DNA of 64,000 nt from NCBI GenBank assembly GCA_051453625.1, contig JBOZIK010000001.1, forward strand, positions 252,435,947 to 252,499,946. The letters run 5' to 3'. The DNA comes from Welwitschia mirabilis (Eukaryota; Gnetophyta; Gnetopsida; Welwitschiales). Position numbers and translations under genes: made by a program. Of this stretch, positions 10,229-22,010 are shown piece by piece (within the stretch, counting starts at the first letter, position 1; the number at the start of each line of letters is the position of its first letter). A model generated the notes under the pieces. That model was not told where the DNA came from, did not search any database, and saw only the letters and a program-made list of their open reading frames with translations.

Positions 10229-11200
10229 ATGAGTAATCCATATAATGGTTTTTATATTGATCATTTACCTATATTTGATGAATCAAACTATGCTACTGGA
10301 AAGCTAGAATAAGAATATTTCTTAGGTTTCTAGACACCAATATAGAGGAAGTTATTTATAGAGGTTCTACTATGCCTATAAGAACTTAAACTGATGCCAA
10401 TGATAATGCTATCTTAGTTTCTAAAGCTTGAAATTAATGAACCTTCACTTACAATTCAAAATTTATCATAGATGCTATGCTATTAATGCTATATTTTGTG
10501 TAATCTATGCTGATGAGTTTAAGTATATAGTAAACTATAATAATGCTAAATAAAATTAGGACATTCTTAAAGTAGCACATGAAGGAACCTTAACTATAAA
10601 GAAAGATAACATTCAAATACTTATTTTAAAATTTAAAGACATGCATATGAACAAAGAGGAAATCTTATTTGAATTCTTTGCTAGACTCACTAATATCATA
10701 AACTCTATGGCAAGCCTTGGAGAACTCTTAGATGAAGGAAAGGTGGTAAGGAAAGTTTTGAAATATCTACCTAAGAGATTCAAACCAAAGGTCATAACCA
10801 TCAAAGAGAGTAAAAACATAAATTCAATGGGACTAGAAGGACTACAAGGTAATTTACAAACCTATGAACTTAAATTTATTAAAGATAAGAAAAAAGATAT
10901 TACTTTAAAATGTATGCAAAAAGACTATAGATCTGAAAGATTAGATAAGGACTTAGACAATGATAAAGTAACTCTTTTAGCTAAATGGTTTAGAAAGTTT
11001 TTACATAGAAATAAAAAGGAAGAAGAATCAAGTAGAAACTTAAAAAGGAATTATCTAAAGCATGAAAAGTAGTAAGTAAAAGGTAAATACATCTCATTCT
11101 ACTTATGTACAGGATTTGGTCATATGGCAAATGAGTGCCCCAACACAAGAAGAGATAACAAGAAAATAAAGAATTCATCTTTTATTACCACTTGAGACAA
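10229..11200 (+). pseudogene. gag: Copia gag with zinc-knuckle remnant
   Basis: The first ATG after the PBS, at 10229, opens MSNPYNGFYIDHLPIFDESN. This matches the N-terminus of SIRE-type gag (xxPxFDGxNYxxWK). An uninterrupted stretch at 10641-11072 carries FEFFARLTNIINSMASLGE, then KVVRKVLKYLPKRFKPKV, the UBN2-type gag core. A knuckle-like FGHMANECPNTRR follows at about 11111-11155; its leading Cys is lost. Gag would form the particle and bind RNA. Stops and frame changes lie at 10300-10640. Confidence 0.85.
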
Positions 11201-11865
11201 TTATAATGATGATGATAATAGCTATTTAGATCAAGAATTAGACAAAGATAAAAGGTTATCTTTCATGGCAATCCTGCTGTCCCTTAAAAATTTACCTACC
11301 ATATTAGAGCCTAATGATTTAAACATGATCAATGAAGAAGAAAATGGGTTAGAAGATACATTTAGGAGCTATATGATAACTATAAAAAGCTAGATAAAAG
11401 GCTGAATAATTTGAACAGAGTAGTAAAAACTCTCATCAGAGATAAGGAGGAAATGAAAATGAAGTACAATGTGTTAAAATTTGATAATGCCAATCTAATG
11501 TCTCAGGTAAAGATCTATCCTTATTTATAAATAAATTTTCTAATGGTTTTTCTAAATTTTAATAGATTCTTGGAGTGTGAAAACCTACTAGAGATAGATC
11601 AAGTATTGGTTTTAGTTCACAAAATTCACAAGATTAGGTAAACTAGCAATGTAAGTATACTTTTAAACTTTCATGTAACTTTTGTAGTAAATTAAAGTTT
11701 TTTTACAAGATTAGATAATTAATACTTGTCTCAAATTTTGTAAATTTTATACCATTTAAATTCATTCTTAAAAGAAGTGTATACCTAAGTCTAATAATAC
11801 TAAGTGGATAAGAGCTAATAATCTCAAAAGTTTTCTAATATAAATAGCTCTCAAAAGATCAAGTA

Positions 11866-12175
11866 TAAACTATTGGTATCTAGATAGTGAGATGACTAAA
11901 GAAAGATCAAAATATTAACACCTAAGAAGTATTAATGGAGAAGAAGTAATTTTTGAAAATAATAAAAAGGTAAAGATAGAAGGTACAAGGTGCATAGAAG
12001 GATTTAAGTTATCTAAACTTGATGATGTACTTTATATGAATGGTTTAAAACATAACTTATTGAGCATTAGTTAATTGTGTGACAAAGATCATAAAGTAAT
12101 TTTTGGAAAATCAAAATATGAAGTTGTAAATATGAAAATAAATATTGTTATATTTACTACAACATAAGTAGATAA
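11866..12175 (+). pseudogene. Copia protease / pre-integrase segment, truncated
   Basis: NYWYLDSEMT at about 11866 corresponds to WYLDSGCSRHMTG of copia proteases, with the GCSRH part deleted. It is followed by INGEEVIFENNKKVKI, then LDDVLYMNGLKHNLLSIS and LCDKDHKVIF, which is the standard copia stretch leading to the GAG-pre-integrase domain. The His-Cys integrase motif and everything through RT are missing. From about 12180 the sequence no longer aligns with copia pol, so the pol deletion begins close to here. Confidence 0.8.
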
Positions 12176-12339
12176 TATCCATAGAATAGATACATGTTTG
12201 ATTGATCAGTTAAGTTATATGAACTATGAAATAGAAAATAGAAATATTAGCTTAAATTCTGATAAATCTAAACATTTTTTGGAAAACTCTAAAGTAACAA
12301 ACTATTTCTAGAATTTACTTGCCAATCATAAAAATGGAT

Positions 12340-12600
12340 TAGGGATCTACTCGCTATTATTTAGCTGATTATAAGGAAGTTAACCAGATTTATGATTTAG
12401 TCAATTGGATGTGGTTAATTGACTGGCCTAAAAGCCTAGTTGTTTGGATCCCTTCTAGTATTATAGATTTACATCTTAATGAATTGACTAGAATTTGGAG
12501 TAGTCAATTAGACTTAATGGATTACAGTGTAGAAGTACCATTAATGGACCCAATTTCTTTCTTCATTTTAACTTATTTCATCTTGTCTATAAAAGAAGAA
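12340..12600 (+). promoter_or_regulatory. Internal motif cluster and TATA-like box ahead of the envelope-like ORF
   Basis: Copies of the LTR-type motif (gtcaattggatg, ttgactggcc, ttgactagaat, gtcaattagac) recur at 12396-12515. A TATA-like ctataaaag follows at about 12586, some 140 bp ahead of the ATG at 12733. The arrangement mimics the LTR promoter and could drive a subgenomic transcript of the downstream ORF. This is inference. Confidence 0.4.
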
Positions 12601-12732
12601 GGTTCCTAAATCAACTTTGTTGTATTCTAGTCTTCTCCATCTCTTAGATCCAAATATTTTTCTTTTAAATCTATAGCTTTTCTTTTACATCTAGTGGTTA
12701 TCTTTTAGATTTTTTGCTTTCAAGATCTTAGA

Positions 12733-13795
12733 AATGGCTAAACTCTTATTTAGGAGGAGAGTGAAGGAAGCTTCTTTAAGAGAGATTACTCTTTTCTATT
12801 ATGAAATGTTAGAAGAAGATATTGACAAGTTGTCAAAGAAGTTTAAGAAGAAGCTAGTATTCCTAAGAATATTTTGTGACAACCTTAGAGCTTAAAGAGC
12901 TCAGGGATGTCATTCAGCTTCTGATAAATTAGGATCTTGATTATTTTTTAGATATTTATGGCTCTGCTTATCTATTTTTTACTTGCATGTTTTACTATAA
13001 TACTTCTTATGATCGTGACTTAGGAACCCTTAAAACCCTTATTTTGGGAAAGTTACTAAGAGTAACCACAAATTTCATTTTTGATTTGACAGATCTTCTG
13101 AAAGGTGATCATGAAGAGTTTTATCATCTTCAAGATACTATGAAAGAAAAACTTATTATTACCAGGGAGATTTGTGGTAAGGTTCACTCATGGAAGCATA
13201 CTCTTTTAATTCCCTGTTAACACCAAAATACCGTTTTATTCACTTGATTTTCACTTATAATTTTGTACCTTTAGCTAGGTATCATGATAATGCTTTTAAT
13301 TATAAATCACATCTGATGTATTTGGTAGGGATAAAGCATTCTATTGATTCTCCTACGATTATACTGAAGAATATGGTCTCATAGTTAGAGTATCACAGGA
13401 CTAGGGAATTACCTTAATCTATGCTTATCACAAGCTTGTATTATCATTTCTGTATAATCTTCCATTCAAGACTAGAAACTCTCTAGCCTATGGCATCCAT
13501 TGGATGTGTAACTTTATCTCATATACAGATCTTTGTCCCCTCCAAGAAACCCTCAAAATCACCCACTATAAAGGAAGCCTCTTCTAATGAGACTCTTTTA
13601 TATCTGAGACAGATTTATTCCTATACCATACACATAAAGAAAGCACTCATAGTAATTAGAAATGATATTGTTAATACCTTAGCAGAGGCCATTAGCTTAG
13701 CATACATAAGAAAAGATAAAGAATATTTATAAGAAGACTCTAAAGAAGAAGAAGAAAAAGAAGAAGAGGAGGAGGAGGAGGAGGAGTCTGATTAA
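12733..13795 (+). pseudogene. Envelope-like / plant-transposon-protein-like ORF
   Basis: Three overlapping frames rebuild one degenerate protein. 12733-12897 opens MAKLLFRRRVKEASLREITL, basic and helical. 12890-13210 reads on through YGSAYLFFTCMFYYNTSYDR. 13190-13795 reads LTPKYRFIHLIFTYNFVPLA, then SPTIILKNMV. The last part resembles, from memory, the Pfam 'putative plant transposon protein' domain (PF20167) and the post-pol ORF of SIRE/Athila elements (L..RllhhIiayNilPR...LIl.HM). It ends in an acidic Glu tail at 13739-13795. Two frameshifts and at least four stops interrupt it. Function is not established for this family. Confidence 0.65.
13741..13790 (+). repeat. GAA/GGA-rich simple repeat encoding the acidic tail
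   Basis: Purine triplets (gaa, then gga/gag) give a run of glutamates at the C-terminus of the envelope-like ORF. Trinucleotide slippage probably extended it. Confidence 0.85.
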
Positions 13796-13799
13796 ATAC

Positions 13800-14404
13800 T
13801 TAAAATTATGACTTTCTTCTATACTTTTATTCTCTCCTTTATCATTGATGTCAAAAGAGAAAGAATTAGTTATTTGTTATTAGATATTTTTCTTATTATT
13901 TCAAATGTAGCATTCTCTTAATAGGAACTTTTATTTTATAATGTTTACATATATTTAATAAAATCTACATGTAGTTCACTTTTATACTCTAAATTATTTT
14001 GAATTGGTTTTTCAATTTTTTTTATGCTTATGCTAATTATATGTGCTTAACATGTTTTTTTCATTGTTATCATATGTTCTTAACTTAAAAATTTTAAAGC
14101 CTTAAACGGTGATTTCACAAATTTAAATGTTGATGTCCAATATTAAAAATAAATTTTAAAATGTAAAAATTGATTAAAATGTTAAATGACTTATATAATC
14201 GCATTATGCTATTTATAAAGTTTGTGCTCTTAACCCTTTAATTATGCATACCAAATTTTTTTAATGTTAAGCACAAAATTTGGTTATTCAAAATGTCTTA
14301 ACTAAGTTTCAAAAGTTGTAATATTTTATAATAGGCAATTTGTAAGAGGTAGCTTTTTTGAGTCCTAAATATTTTCACAACTAAGTATTGTTTCTTATTA
14401 ATAT
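13800..14404 (+). other. 3' untranslated region of the copia element
   Basis: AT-rich, no supportable ORF; lies between the acidic-tail stop and the polypurine tract. Confidence 0.6.
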
Positions 14405-14415
14405 CAAAGGGGAGA
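14405..14415 (+). promoter_or_regulatory. Polypurine tract of the copia element
   Basis: caaaggggaga directly before the 3' LTR start; primes plus-strand DNA synthesis in LTR elements. Confidence 0.8.
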
Positions 14416-14416
14416 T

Positions 14417-16001
14417 TATTAGATTATGTTTTATTAATTAATGTCAAACTAATGTTTTCTATATAGCAAATTTTTTGTATTTTATGCAGAAGATGTTAAT
14501 TACTTACAAGTTTAAAAGATAAAACTAAAACCATCAAATTCTAAGTACTAGAAACTTATCAGTTCATTTACCCTCTTAAGGGATCGACTGGACTTTCAAG
14601 GGGTTGACTATACTTGAAGTAGATAGATTAAATGAATTTAATTTAGAGGGGTCGATTCGATTTTTGATGGAGTCAACTAGACCTATAACCTTAAGAAGCA
14701 ATATTCTTGAATTGAATGGCAAGAGGTCAACTAGAAAATTATGGGATAGACCATTTGAGGATCTAATAAATAGTATTCTTGAATTGAATGAAAAGGGATC
14801 AAGTAGACCTATGATGGGATCAACCAAATCTATGAACCAAGTAATAATACTCCTAAATCAATTTACAAGGGGTTGATCAGGCCTAAGAACTATGTAGCTG
14901 ATACTCCTAAGCGAATCATCATGGGGTCAACTAGACACCTAAAAAGATCATGATGCTAAAAATTGAAAAGATCTTTATCAAGATACGTGAGTGACTAGAT
15001 TTTATAATGGGTGACTAAACTGGGATCGACTAAATCCATATGAGGTTGATCAGACATGAAGCTATAAGAAATTGAAGCGATTAAATTTCTTACTCATGTA
15101 ACCTATGTAAGTTATGATACCAAATGATGTTGACTAAATGTTTGAGGGGTTGACCAGATGGAATAGAACTAAAATTTTTTATTTGTTTTATATCCATTAT
15201 GTATCTATTAAATAGCTATTTTCTAGTCATTTATAGCCATTGGAAGTGCACTTAAAATTTAATAGACCCTAAAAGCCTTTCAATATAAAGAGTCAAGAGA
15301 TAAATAACTACAAAATTCTTTGGAACATTTTTTAATTATGTTAATCTTTTAAATATAAGGAATAAGCATCATAATCATGTGATATTCACTATTGAGTCTT
15401 GGCATTTGTACTTTTAACTAAGAAATATCTATTATCTGTATCATCTCTACATTCAAGGTTAGACCTAGTGCTTAATCTATTATACATCTATAGTAAAAAA
15501 GCTCCATTAAATCTACTGTATCAAGAATGATTGATATTCATGCATATTGATATGATTGCATCACTATTCTACATTATGAAAGGTTAAGACTAAGCCTTAA
15601 AAAGTCCATTCAAAGGTTAAAACTAAGGCTATAAAAGTTTATTCAAACATTAAGACTAAGTATAGAAAAGTCTATTTATAAAGGTTATAGGTGAACCTAG
15701 AATACCTAGTGAAGTAATAAATATCCTAATTAAGCTTCAAGATAAGCTGATCATCAAGAGTAAAGTAGAGAGTTTCTCAAAATACTATAAATCCTGCATG
15801 CATCTATTTGGTATTTTGTACTTTTAATTAGTTTATTTTTTAATTTCTATTAGCTTTTCTTTTCATGCACATTTTGAATTAGTAAATTATTTTGTGCAAG
15901 TTTTTTATACATCTTGGATTTGTTTAGAATACTCTGTTGTAATTTTTAAGAATCTATTAACCCCCCTCCCCCGTTTACTCACAGGGTTATTAATCCTATT
16001 A
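14417..16001 (+). repeat. 3' LTR of the SIRE-like copia element (about 1585 bp)
   Basis: Partner of 8604-10163, with shared landmarks such as ttatcagttcatttaccctc, ctattatacatctatag and aatcctatt near the end. It starts tattagattatg, where the canonical TG has decayed to TA. A C-run (ccccccctccccc) at 15961-15972 is a private expansion. Short open frames on both strands at 14576-14876 fall inside the motif cluster and are not genes. Confidence 0.9.
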
Positions 16002-16828
16002 ATTTTTACATACTATCATGCGTTTTTCATCAAGTGATGTTTTGATTATTACTAATAGAATTTGTTAGATTATAATTTAGGTAAGTAAACAATATTCTTT
16101 ATGTTCCCAATTGTCCATTTTTATTTTGTTTTTCTTTAGCTATTTTGGTTAGGTTTTTTAAAGTAATTTTCATACTTTTTTAAAATAATATTATGGATTT
16201 GATCATTTAGTCATTTCTTATTGCTTTTTAGCTTATAACATTTATCCATGAGGGTTGTTTCTTCTCTTCCTGACAAGTGATGATGATAATTTTTTAGTTT
16301 AATTTTTAATTTTCCAGGCTTACTCAGTTTGAGTACATTTGAAGAGTTTTTTCAAGCATTGCTTCCTTCTAATTAGTGCATTTTCTTCTCTTTAGCATGC
16401 CTTTTCCATAGATATCTTTTCATCATGATCATGTTTTTTAGGATAATTCTTCACTTTCTATATTTTTCTTACTTTTTCTACTATTTTTGTGTATTTCCTT
16501 ACTTCAGACTTTTTTTGATTTTTACTCTTTTTCCAAACATCTTATCTTATTACTATTATTCCATGTCTATCATTCTCATAATAGAGAGAATGATAATCAT
16601 CCTTTTTATTTTGTACAATCTAGGGTGTCCTACTTCACTTGTGATCAAGGTAGGACACATTTTTGAACATTTTTAAGATATTGAGTAAAAGTTTTAAAAT
16701 TAATAATGATCATATTTGAGCTTTTATGATATATATTTATGATGAATTTTTTGGATGTGATTTCATGTTACTTAAATAAATTTCATAGATTTTTTCTAGT
16801 GGAGGCATAATAGCATACTCATAGAGTT
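16002..16828. other. No gene seen; flank of the nested element
   Basis: Begins with the right target-site copy (16002-16006). The open frame at 16425-16676 is T-rich and low-complexity, giving a Phe/Ile/Tyr-rich peptide. It has no recognisable domain and is not called as a gene. The sequence should be the interrupted continuation of the Athila relic, but no landmark confirms it. Confidence 0.5.
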
Positions 16829-17009
16829 NNNNNNNNNNNNNNNNNNNNNNNNNNNNNNNNNNNNNNNNNNNNNNNNNNNNNNNNNNNNNNNNNNNNNNNN
16901 NNNNNNNNNNNNNNNNNNNNNNNNNNNNNNNNNNNNNNNNNNNNNNNNNNNNNNNNNNNNNNNNNNNNNNNNNNNNNNNNNNNNNNNNNNNNNNNNNNNN
17001 NNNNNNNNN
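16829..17009. other. Assembly gap (N run, 181 bp)
   Basis: Unresolved bases upstream of LTR X(+). Confidence 0.99.
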
Positions 17010-17081
17010 GAGCTATCATTATTACATTTTATGTGTATGAAATTTATTCATTTTACTGCCATGTGTTTAAGTGGGAGGGGC

Positions 17082-18289
17082 TGATGACTACATCAATATT
17101 TGTATTAATTAATTGGTTCTTGATGTCTATTCCTACATGATAAAATTGAACTCAAATTACATTTTTCTAACTACTGTTTATCTTAGTTAGATTGGCTTAC
17201 AATATAGTTGTTTACTCACATTGTTAGGAATTGACAAGACTAAGTAAAAGGCTATGTTTTGAATGCCAATTTGTAAGAATTTGATAATGTATTTTAAGTA
17301 CTTTTATAGGACATTTATATAAGTTTGGATGTAATTATGATGCTTCTAGAGAACTAATAGAATGATCATTGAAACATGAAATTCTTAGCATATTTGGAGG
17401 TATATAAGGTTTATTTTGATAGTTTATACTTTAAAGGAAGGATTTATCATATAGAAGATTAATTTCTCTTTGAGATAGAAGATGAAGAAGCATTTCATCA
17501 CCTCTATCATTTCCACAACATGTAGGATAATAACACTGCTGATATGGATGGATTCTGCAGATTTGACTATAGGACCTGAAGCTAATGGACTAGATTTTAA
17601 CATGAAGTGATGTCCTCATGGTCATCTCCATGATAGTCAAGATGATAGCTATTTTTTATGGATGAAAAGAATTTTCTTTTTAATGGAGTCATGTAACTTA
17701 TATGAGCTATTAGGGTTTCTTCTCTGACTTATAAGTTTGAGCTTCTAGAACTTCAATGTAAAACTTTAAATATGCTTCCTTTCCTCTTTTGTACCTGATG
17801 TTCTTATGATAGAAGATTAAAGAACAAGAAGTGCATCCACTATCTATAGACATAAGTTTACCTTAGTGTTAAGCTAAGTATCCTCCATTAAGGTACTACT
17901 ACTTTGTTGTAAGTGGATGTAAAAGTTTCATAATCAATTCAATTACTCTTTTTAGTATAATTGTGTTTATATCCCTTATGGTTTAAGTTGATTATAGTTT
18001 AATAATAATTATATTGTTTATTTAGATCATAAGAGCAACCTTTAGCAAGGTTGATTTTGTTAGTTTAAATTTGCATTACTATTTTATTTCAATTCCACAT
18101 TGCATTATCCATATTCCATTTAGCAATTCTTATAGTTTATGTTGGCTAAGAACAAGTAATAGGACTCTTCCTTATTAATCTACATTATACAAAAATAGTT
18201 CTTGTGATAGGAGAATTAGAGTTCAATTAAAATCCATCTCATTTCCATTTTCATCCCTTGCATTTCATCTTCATTCATCATTGCATTGT
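17082..18289 (+). repeat. LTR of family X, forward copy
   Basis: Preceded by a polypurine-like gtgggaggggc (17071-17081) and starting tgatgactac. Internal landmarks (gatgtaattatgatg, tcatttccacaacatgtagg, tatcctccattaaggt, gcatttcat...ttgcattg) occur in the same order in the reverse complement of 19275-20341. No associated internal region was recognised on its left because of the gap. It may be the 3' LTR of an element lost in the gap, or a solo LTR. Confidence 0.65.
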
Positions 18290-19274
18290 ATTTTTATATT
18301 TGTTTATTTTCATTAGCTGAAAATGGAAAAGATCAAAACTACTTTTAAAAATCACTTCTCTAACATCTAGCTTAGTGCCTTTAATGAATTATAACATTTA
18401 ATTTAACTCTATTCTATACTAGTATGTGTTTTTCTATAAGCATTATGATTTATAGGTTTTTCTAAAGGACTTAAGAATTGCATAAATTCACACTACAACA
18501 TGTACCTAATTCTAATTCAAAGTCAATCAATTCTTCTTTGATATTCTCTTCTATCAGTAGCTTTTCTCAATCACATTTCTTTCTTGAGTTAATCATATCA
18601 TAACATACTTTAGATATAAAATAATAAAAAATAAAATTAAAAAGTAATTGATAGTTACGTGTATTATCATGTGGATGACACAAGGAATGATAATAAAAAA
18701 ATAGAGCATTGCTGAAATCAGAGAAAATTATCATAACTAGAAAATCAGGCTGTCATCCACCTTATCATGGGGATGACAATGAGGACATCAGTTTTTTTAT
18801 TACTTCTAACTAAAAGAAAATTTATAGAATAAAAATAAATTTAAAAATATATGTATGTCATTCTTAGTAATGTATGGATGACATAAAGGATAACAGAGTA
18901 TTATTATAGACTAAAAGAAATAAAACCTATGAAAAGAAAACCAAGAATTCTAACTAGAGACACAACATCACTATAAATAAATATTTGAATTAAAATCTAA
19001 TCTATTCATATGAGTGATGAAAATCCTTAAACTCCTCAGCATCCTTCCTTGGTACCAAGATATTATGGTGTGTAATTTTGCAATTTTCTATCCTTTATCA
19101 AATCCTGTTAATCACAAATATATATATATATATATCTTACAAATATGATACACTAGTATAGATGGGAGTAACTTAAATGTTGTAAAACAATTAAAGGCAT
19201 ATAAGAGAAGAAGAAGAATTGATTTCTAAAGAAAATATTATATCTTAAAATTAAGAATAAAGCAAGAAAATAAA
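18290..19274. other. Spacer between inverted X LTRs
   Basis: AT-rich with no gene. It includes short repeats of a gtcatcc/ggatgac motif at 18668-18790 and 18850-18885, like those inside LTR X, and a (TA)n run at 19117-19135. Some of it may be diverged LTR X sequence. Confidence 0.45.
19117..19135. repeat. (TA)n microsatellite
   Basis: Uninterrupted alternating A/T run of about 19 bp. Confidence 0.9.
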
Positions 19275-20341
19275 CATGCAATGTAATGCAAATGCAACCT
19301 AGCCTAGATGAATACTTATCAAATTACCAAGTTAACTTGTAAGGAAGATTGATCCTATATAACCTAAATCAGCCAAGAAAACTATTACTAACTAAGACTA
19401 ACTTAAGCTATTAAGTAAGTCAAATAGAATATAATCCAAAATGCTCCAAAACTACTATTATTAATCTTAACAAAGGTTACCCTTAAGACCTATATTACAA
19501 GTAAAATTGTCACCAAATCAAGAATAATATAAATCATATGGAACATGTAAAGTATTATAGAAATTAAAAAGAAATAGAGTTTATATGATTCAAGCCAGTA
19601 TTCAAGTTACAAAGTAGCTACACCTCAATGGAGGATACATAGTTCAACACTAAGGAAATGTCTCTCTATAACACCTAAACATGGATCTCTCATCCTAGAG
19701 ATGTCTCTCTATAACATCAGAACATGAATATCTTATCCTTTAATATCCTATTATAAAAGTTTTTATTCTATGAAAATAGTAGGAGGATTAAAATAGAGTT
19801 TTATTTATACAATAATAAAAATGTAATTATTACTTAAGGTGTAATAGTTATGCTAGAAAACACACTTATGCTTGAGAAAGAAATGATGAAAGAGATGAAA
19901 GGTGGTAAGCTATTTTAGTGTCATGCTAACTGTCATGGGAATGACATTAGGGATGATGATAGATGAGTCATTAGTTGTTGTCCTACATGTCGTGGAAATG
20001 ATATTAGAAATAATACCTCTTCTAGCTTTAGTTCATGTTAGCATCCCAAATAGCTACTAAATTATTAGTGTCCTAACTATCATGGGGATGATAATGGGGA
20101 TGATAGTCTTTCTTATCTTTCTAGCTTAAAATAAGTCAATATTTTGCATTATTGATCTTCATATAAAGCACTAAGTATCAGAATATCTCTGAAATACTTC
20201 TAAATATGTCAAGAATTGCATGTTTCTATGATCATCCCATTGAATTTCTATCATCATTAGAATTACATCAAAACCTATATGAATGCCTTGTAAAATAACT
20301 TATAATACCCCATTAAATGCATATAATTTTGTATCACATCA
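19275..20341 (-). repeat. LTR of family X, reverse copy
   Basis: On the minus strand this begins tgatgtgatac, directly after the polypurine tract at the end of chromovirus A pol. It contains repeated catcatccccatgatag-like motifs and a TATA-like attgtataaata at about 19800-19813, and ends near gcatttgcattacattgca. It lies exactly where A's 3' LTR should be but is unrelated to A's 5' LTR. Confidence 0.7.
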
Positions 20342-20344
20342 TAT

Positions 20345-20356
20345 TCCCTCCCCCTT
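20345..20356 (-). promoter_or_regulatory. Polypurine tract of chromovirus A
   Basis: Minus strand cttaagggggaggga, directly after the pol C-terminus (gaggatgagcat-type end) and before LTR X. Confidence 0.8.
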
Positions 20357-20539
20357 AAGCATTATGCTCATCCTTGAGCGTGGTCTCTCCTCTTCTTGCA
20401 TCATGTCTAAAGTCATGCTCTTTTGAATTAATTTATATATTATCTACAAAACATAATGAATAAACAGATATTATTTATTAAGAGATACATTGATAATGTA
20501 AGAATGGTATATTATGCTTTATTTAAAAAGTTCAGAAAA

Positions 20540-20690
20540 AGTCTATTACATGTACTTCCTATTTTCTAAAGTTTTTTAATTACAATGGGTCCATTGGATA
20601 AGTACTTCATTTATATTTTTATTTCTTAATTACTTGGTCTTAGTATCTAGGACTTTTTTAGGTGGAACAATGAAAGTCAAGTTAGGATTG
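20540..20690 (-). pseudogene. Chromodomain-like C-terminus of integrase (A)
   Basis: The minus strand reads VPPKKVLDTKTK*LRNKN, then INEVLIQWTHCN. This corresponds to the chromodomain phrase (P)xxILDxKxxxLRNKxIxxVLVxWxH of chromoviral integrases, which targets insertion to modified chromatin. The same segment in B (52205-52340) reads almost identically, which supports both calls. Confidence 0.75.
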
Positions 20691-22010
20691 AGCATAATAT
20701 GTTGCCAGTTCATAGTGTAGTCTTGATTTCTATCTTTATTGCGTGGTTTCATTATGCTCACATGAAAAACTAGATGTATTTGAGACATATGTAGAGGAAG
20801 TTCTAATTTATAAGCTAGGTCCCCTATAATTTCAATGATCTTTAATGGATCACAATACTATGGAGCTAACTTGCTATACTTTCCCATGTTCAATGAGTTC
20901 CTTCTTGGCTTAATTCTTAATAATAATTATTTGCTAATTTGGAATATGTGAGTCTAATGTTTCTGACCATAGTATTTCTTATATATCTTGTACTACTTGT
21001 AGTTGTCTTTTTATTTTAATAATTACATTTTCATCATTTTAATTTTGAGGGTGTTATCTTTTCTAATTTCTATGAGGGATCTAACCATGTGACAAGGATG
21101 AAATATTTTTTGTCATACATCACTTTGAATGGTAAACATTAGATAGAAGTTTAAAACATCTAATTATAAGCAAGCTCAACTAGATATAAGTAGTCCTCCT
21201 ATTGTTTAGGCTTTTCGGTCATGTAACATCATAGAGTGTCTTCTAGTATGTGATTTACTCTTTTGATTTGATCATCTATTTCTAGATAGTATGCAATGCT
21301 GAAACTACATTTAGTGCCTAAGTAGTGGAGGAAACTTTACCAAAACTTAGACAAGAACTTTGGATCTCAGTTTGATACTATGACTTACAATGCATCATGA
21401 AATTTAAAAAATTCTTACATGAACTATAGGATTAATTCTTTGGTTGTATTAGGATTTGTAACTATAATGAAATGAACCATCTTGGTCAACATATCTACAT
21501 AAACAAAAATTGCATCATGTTATTTATTAGTAAGATGTAGTCCTATGATAAAGTCCATAGAGATTTCTTTCCATNNNNNNNNNNNNNNNNNNNNNNNNNN
21601 NNNNNNNNNNNNNNNNNNNNNNNNNNNNNNNNNNNNNNNNNNNNNNNNNNNNNNNNNNNNNNNNNNNNNNNNNNTTATTAGTAAGATGTAGTCCTATGAT
21701 AAAGTCCATAGATATTTCTTTCCATTTCCACTATGATACTCCCAAAAGTTGAAGAAGTCCCATGGGTCTTCCCTAATCAATCTTCATTTGTTAGTATATA
21801 AGGCAATCATAGAAGTATTCCTTAAATTTTGTTTCATTCTGGGTTAAAAGTAATGTTTTCATAGTTGGTGGTAACTTCTAATAAACCTGGGATGTCTTGC
21901 ATATGGACCTTCATGTAGTTTGGACATTAACTTCCTTATCCATGAGCCTTGTGAAATGCAAAGACATCATCATCTTAAGAGATATCTGTGCCCCAAGATC
22001 ATGTAAGTGT
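20690..22010 (-). pseudogene. Integrase core relic (A)
   Basis: The best anchor on the minus strand is LLGVS*WKWKEISMDFIIGL near 21700 (family PxWKWExIxMDFVxGLP), the start of the catalytic core with its Asp kept. The segment after it continues across an assembly gap flanked by a 51-bp duplication. The remainder down to the chromodomain is coding-like but heavily damaged. Confidence 0.75.
21524..21725. other. Assembly gap with duplicated flanks
   Basis: The N run at 21575-21674 (100 bp) separates two 51-bp copies (21524-21574 and 21675-21725) that differ at one base. This is the signature of two contig ends that overlap but were not merged. The duplication is probably artificial. Confidence 0.85.

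Larger units (their letters stand above)
8604..16001 (+). mobile_element. Non-autonomous Ty1/copia element, SIRE-like, with both LTRs
   Basis: The boundaries are well supported. Two direct LTRs (8604-10163 and 14417-16001) show the same order of motifs throughout. A Met-type PBS begins two bases after the 5' LTR and a polypurine tract (aaaggggaga) precedes the 3' LTR. The 5-bp sequence atttt flanks both ends. The 4.25-kb interior holds a copia gag, a damaged protease segment and an envelope-like ORF; integrase and RT are absent. The long LTRs, and an ORF after the pol position, fit the SIRE/Maximus lineage. It must have depended on enzymes from relatives, or lost pol after insertion. Confidence 0.87.

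Noticed and set aside
14576-14876. Overlapping open frames on both strands (83 and 90 codons)
   Set aside because: They lie in the repeated motif cluster of the copia 3' LTR; the repeats lack stops by composition, and no domain is visible.
16425-16676. 83-codon open frame rich in Phe, Ile and Tyr
   Set aside because: T-rich low-complexity DNA gives such peptides by chance; no signal or domain, no conserved partner in the window.
16007-17081. 3' LTR of the Athila relic after the nested copia element
   Set aside because: No ordered similarity with 1-1260 was found, so the continuation cannot be claimed.
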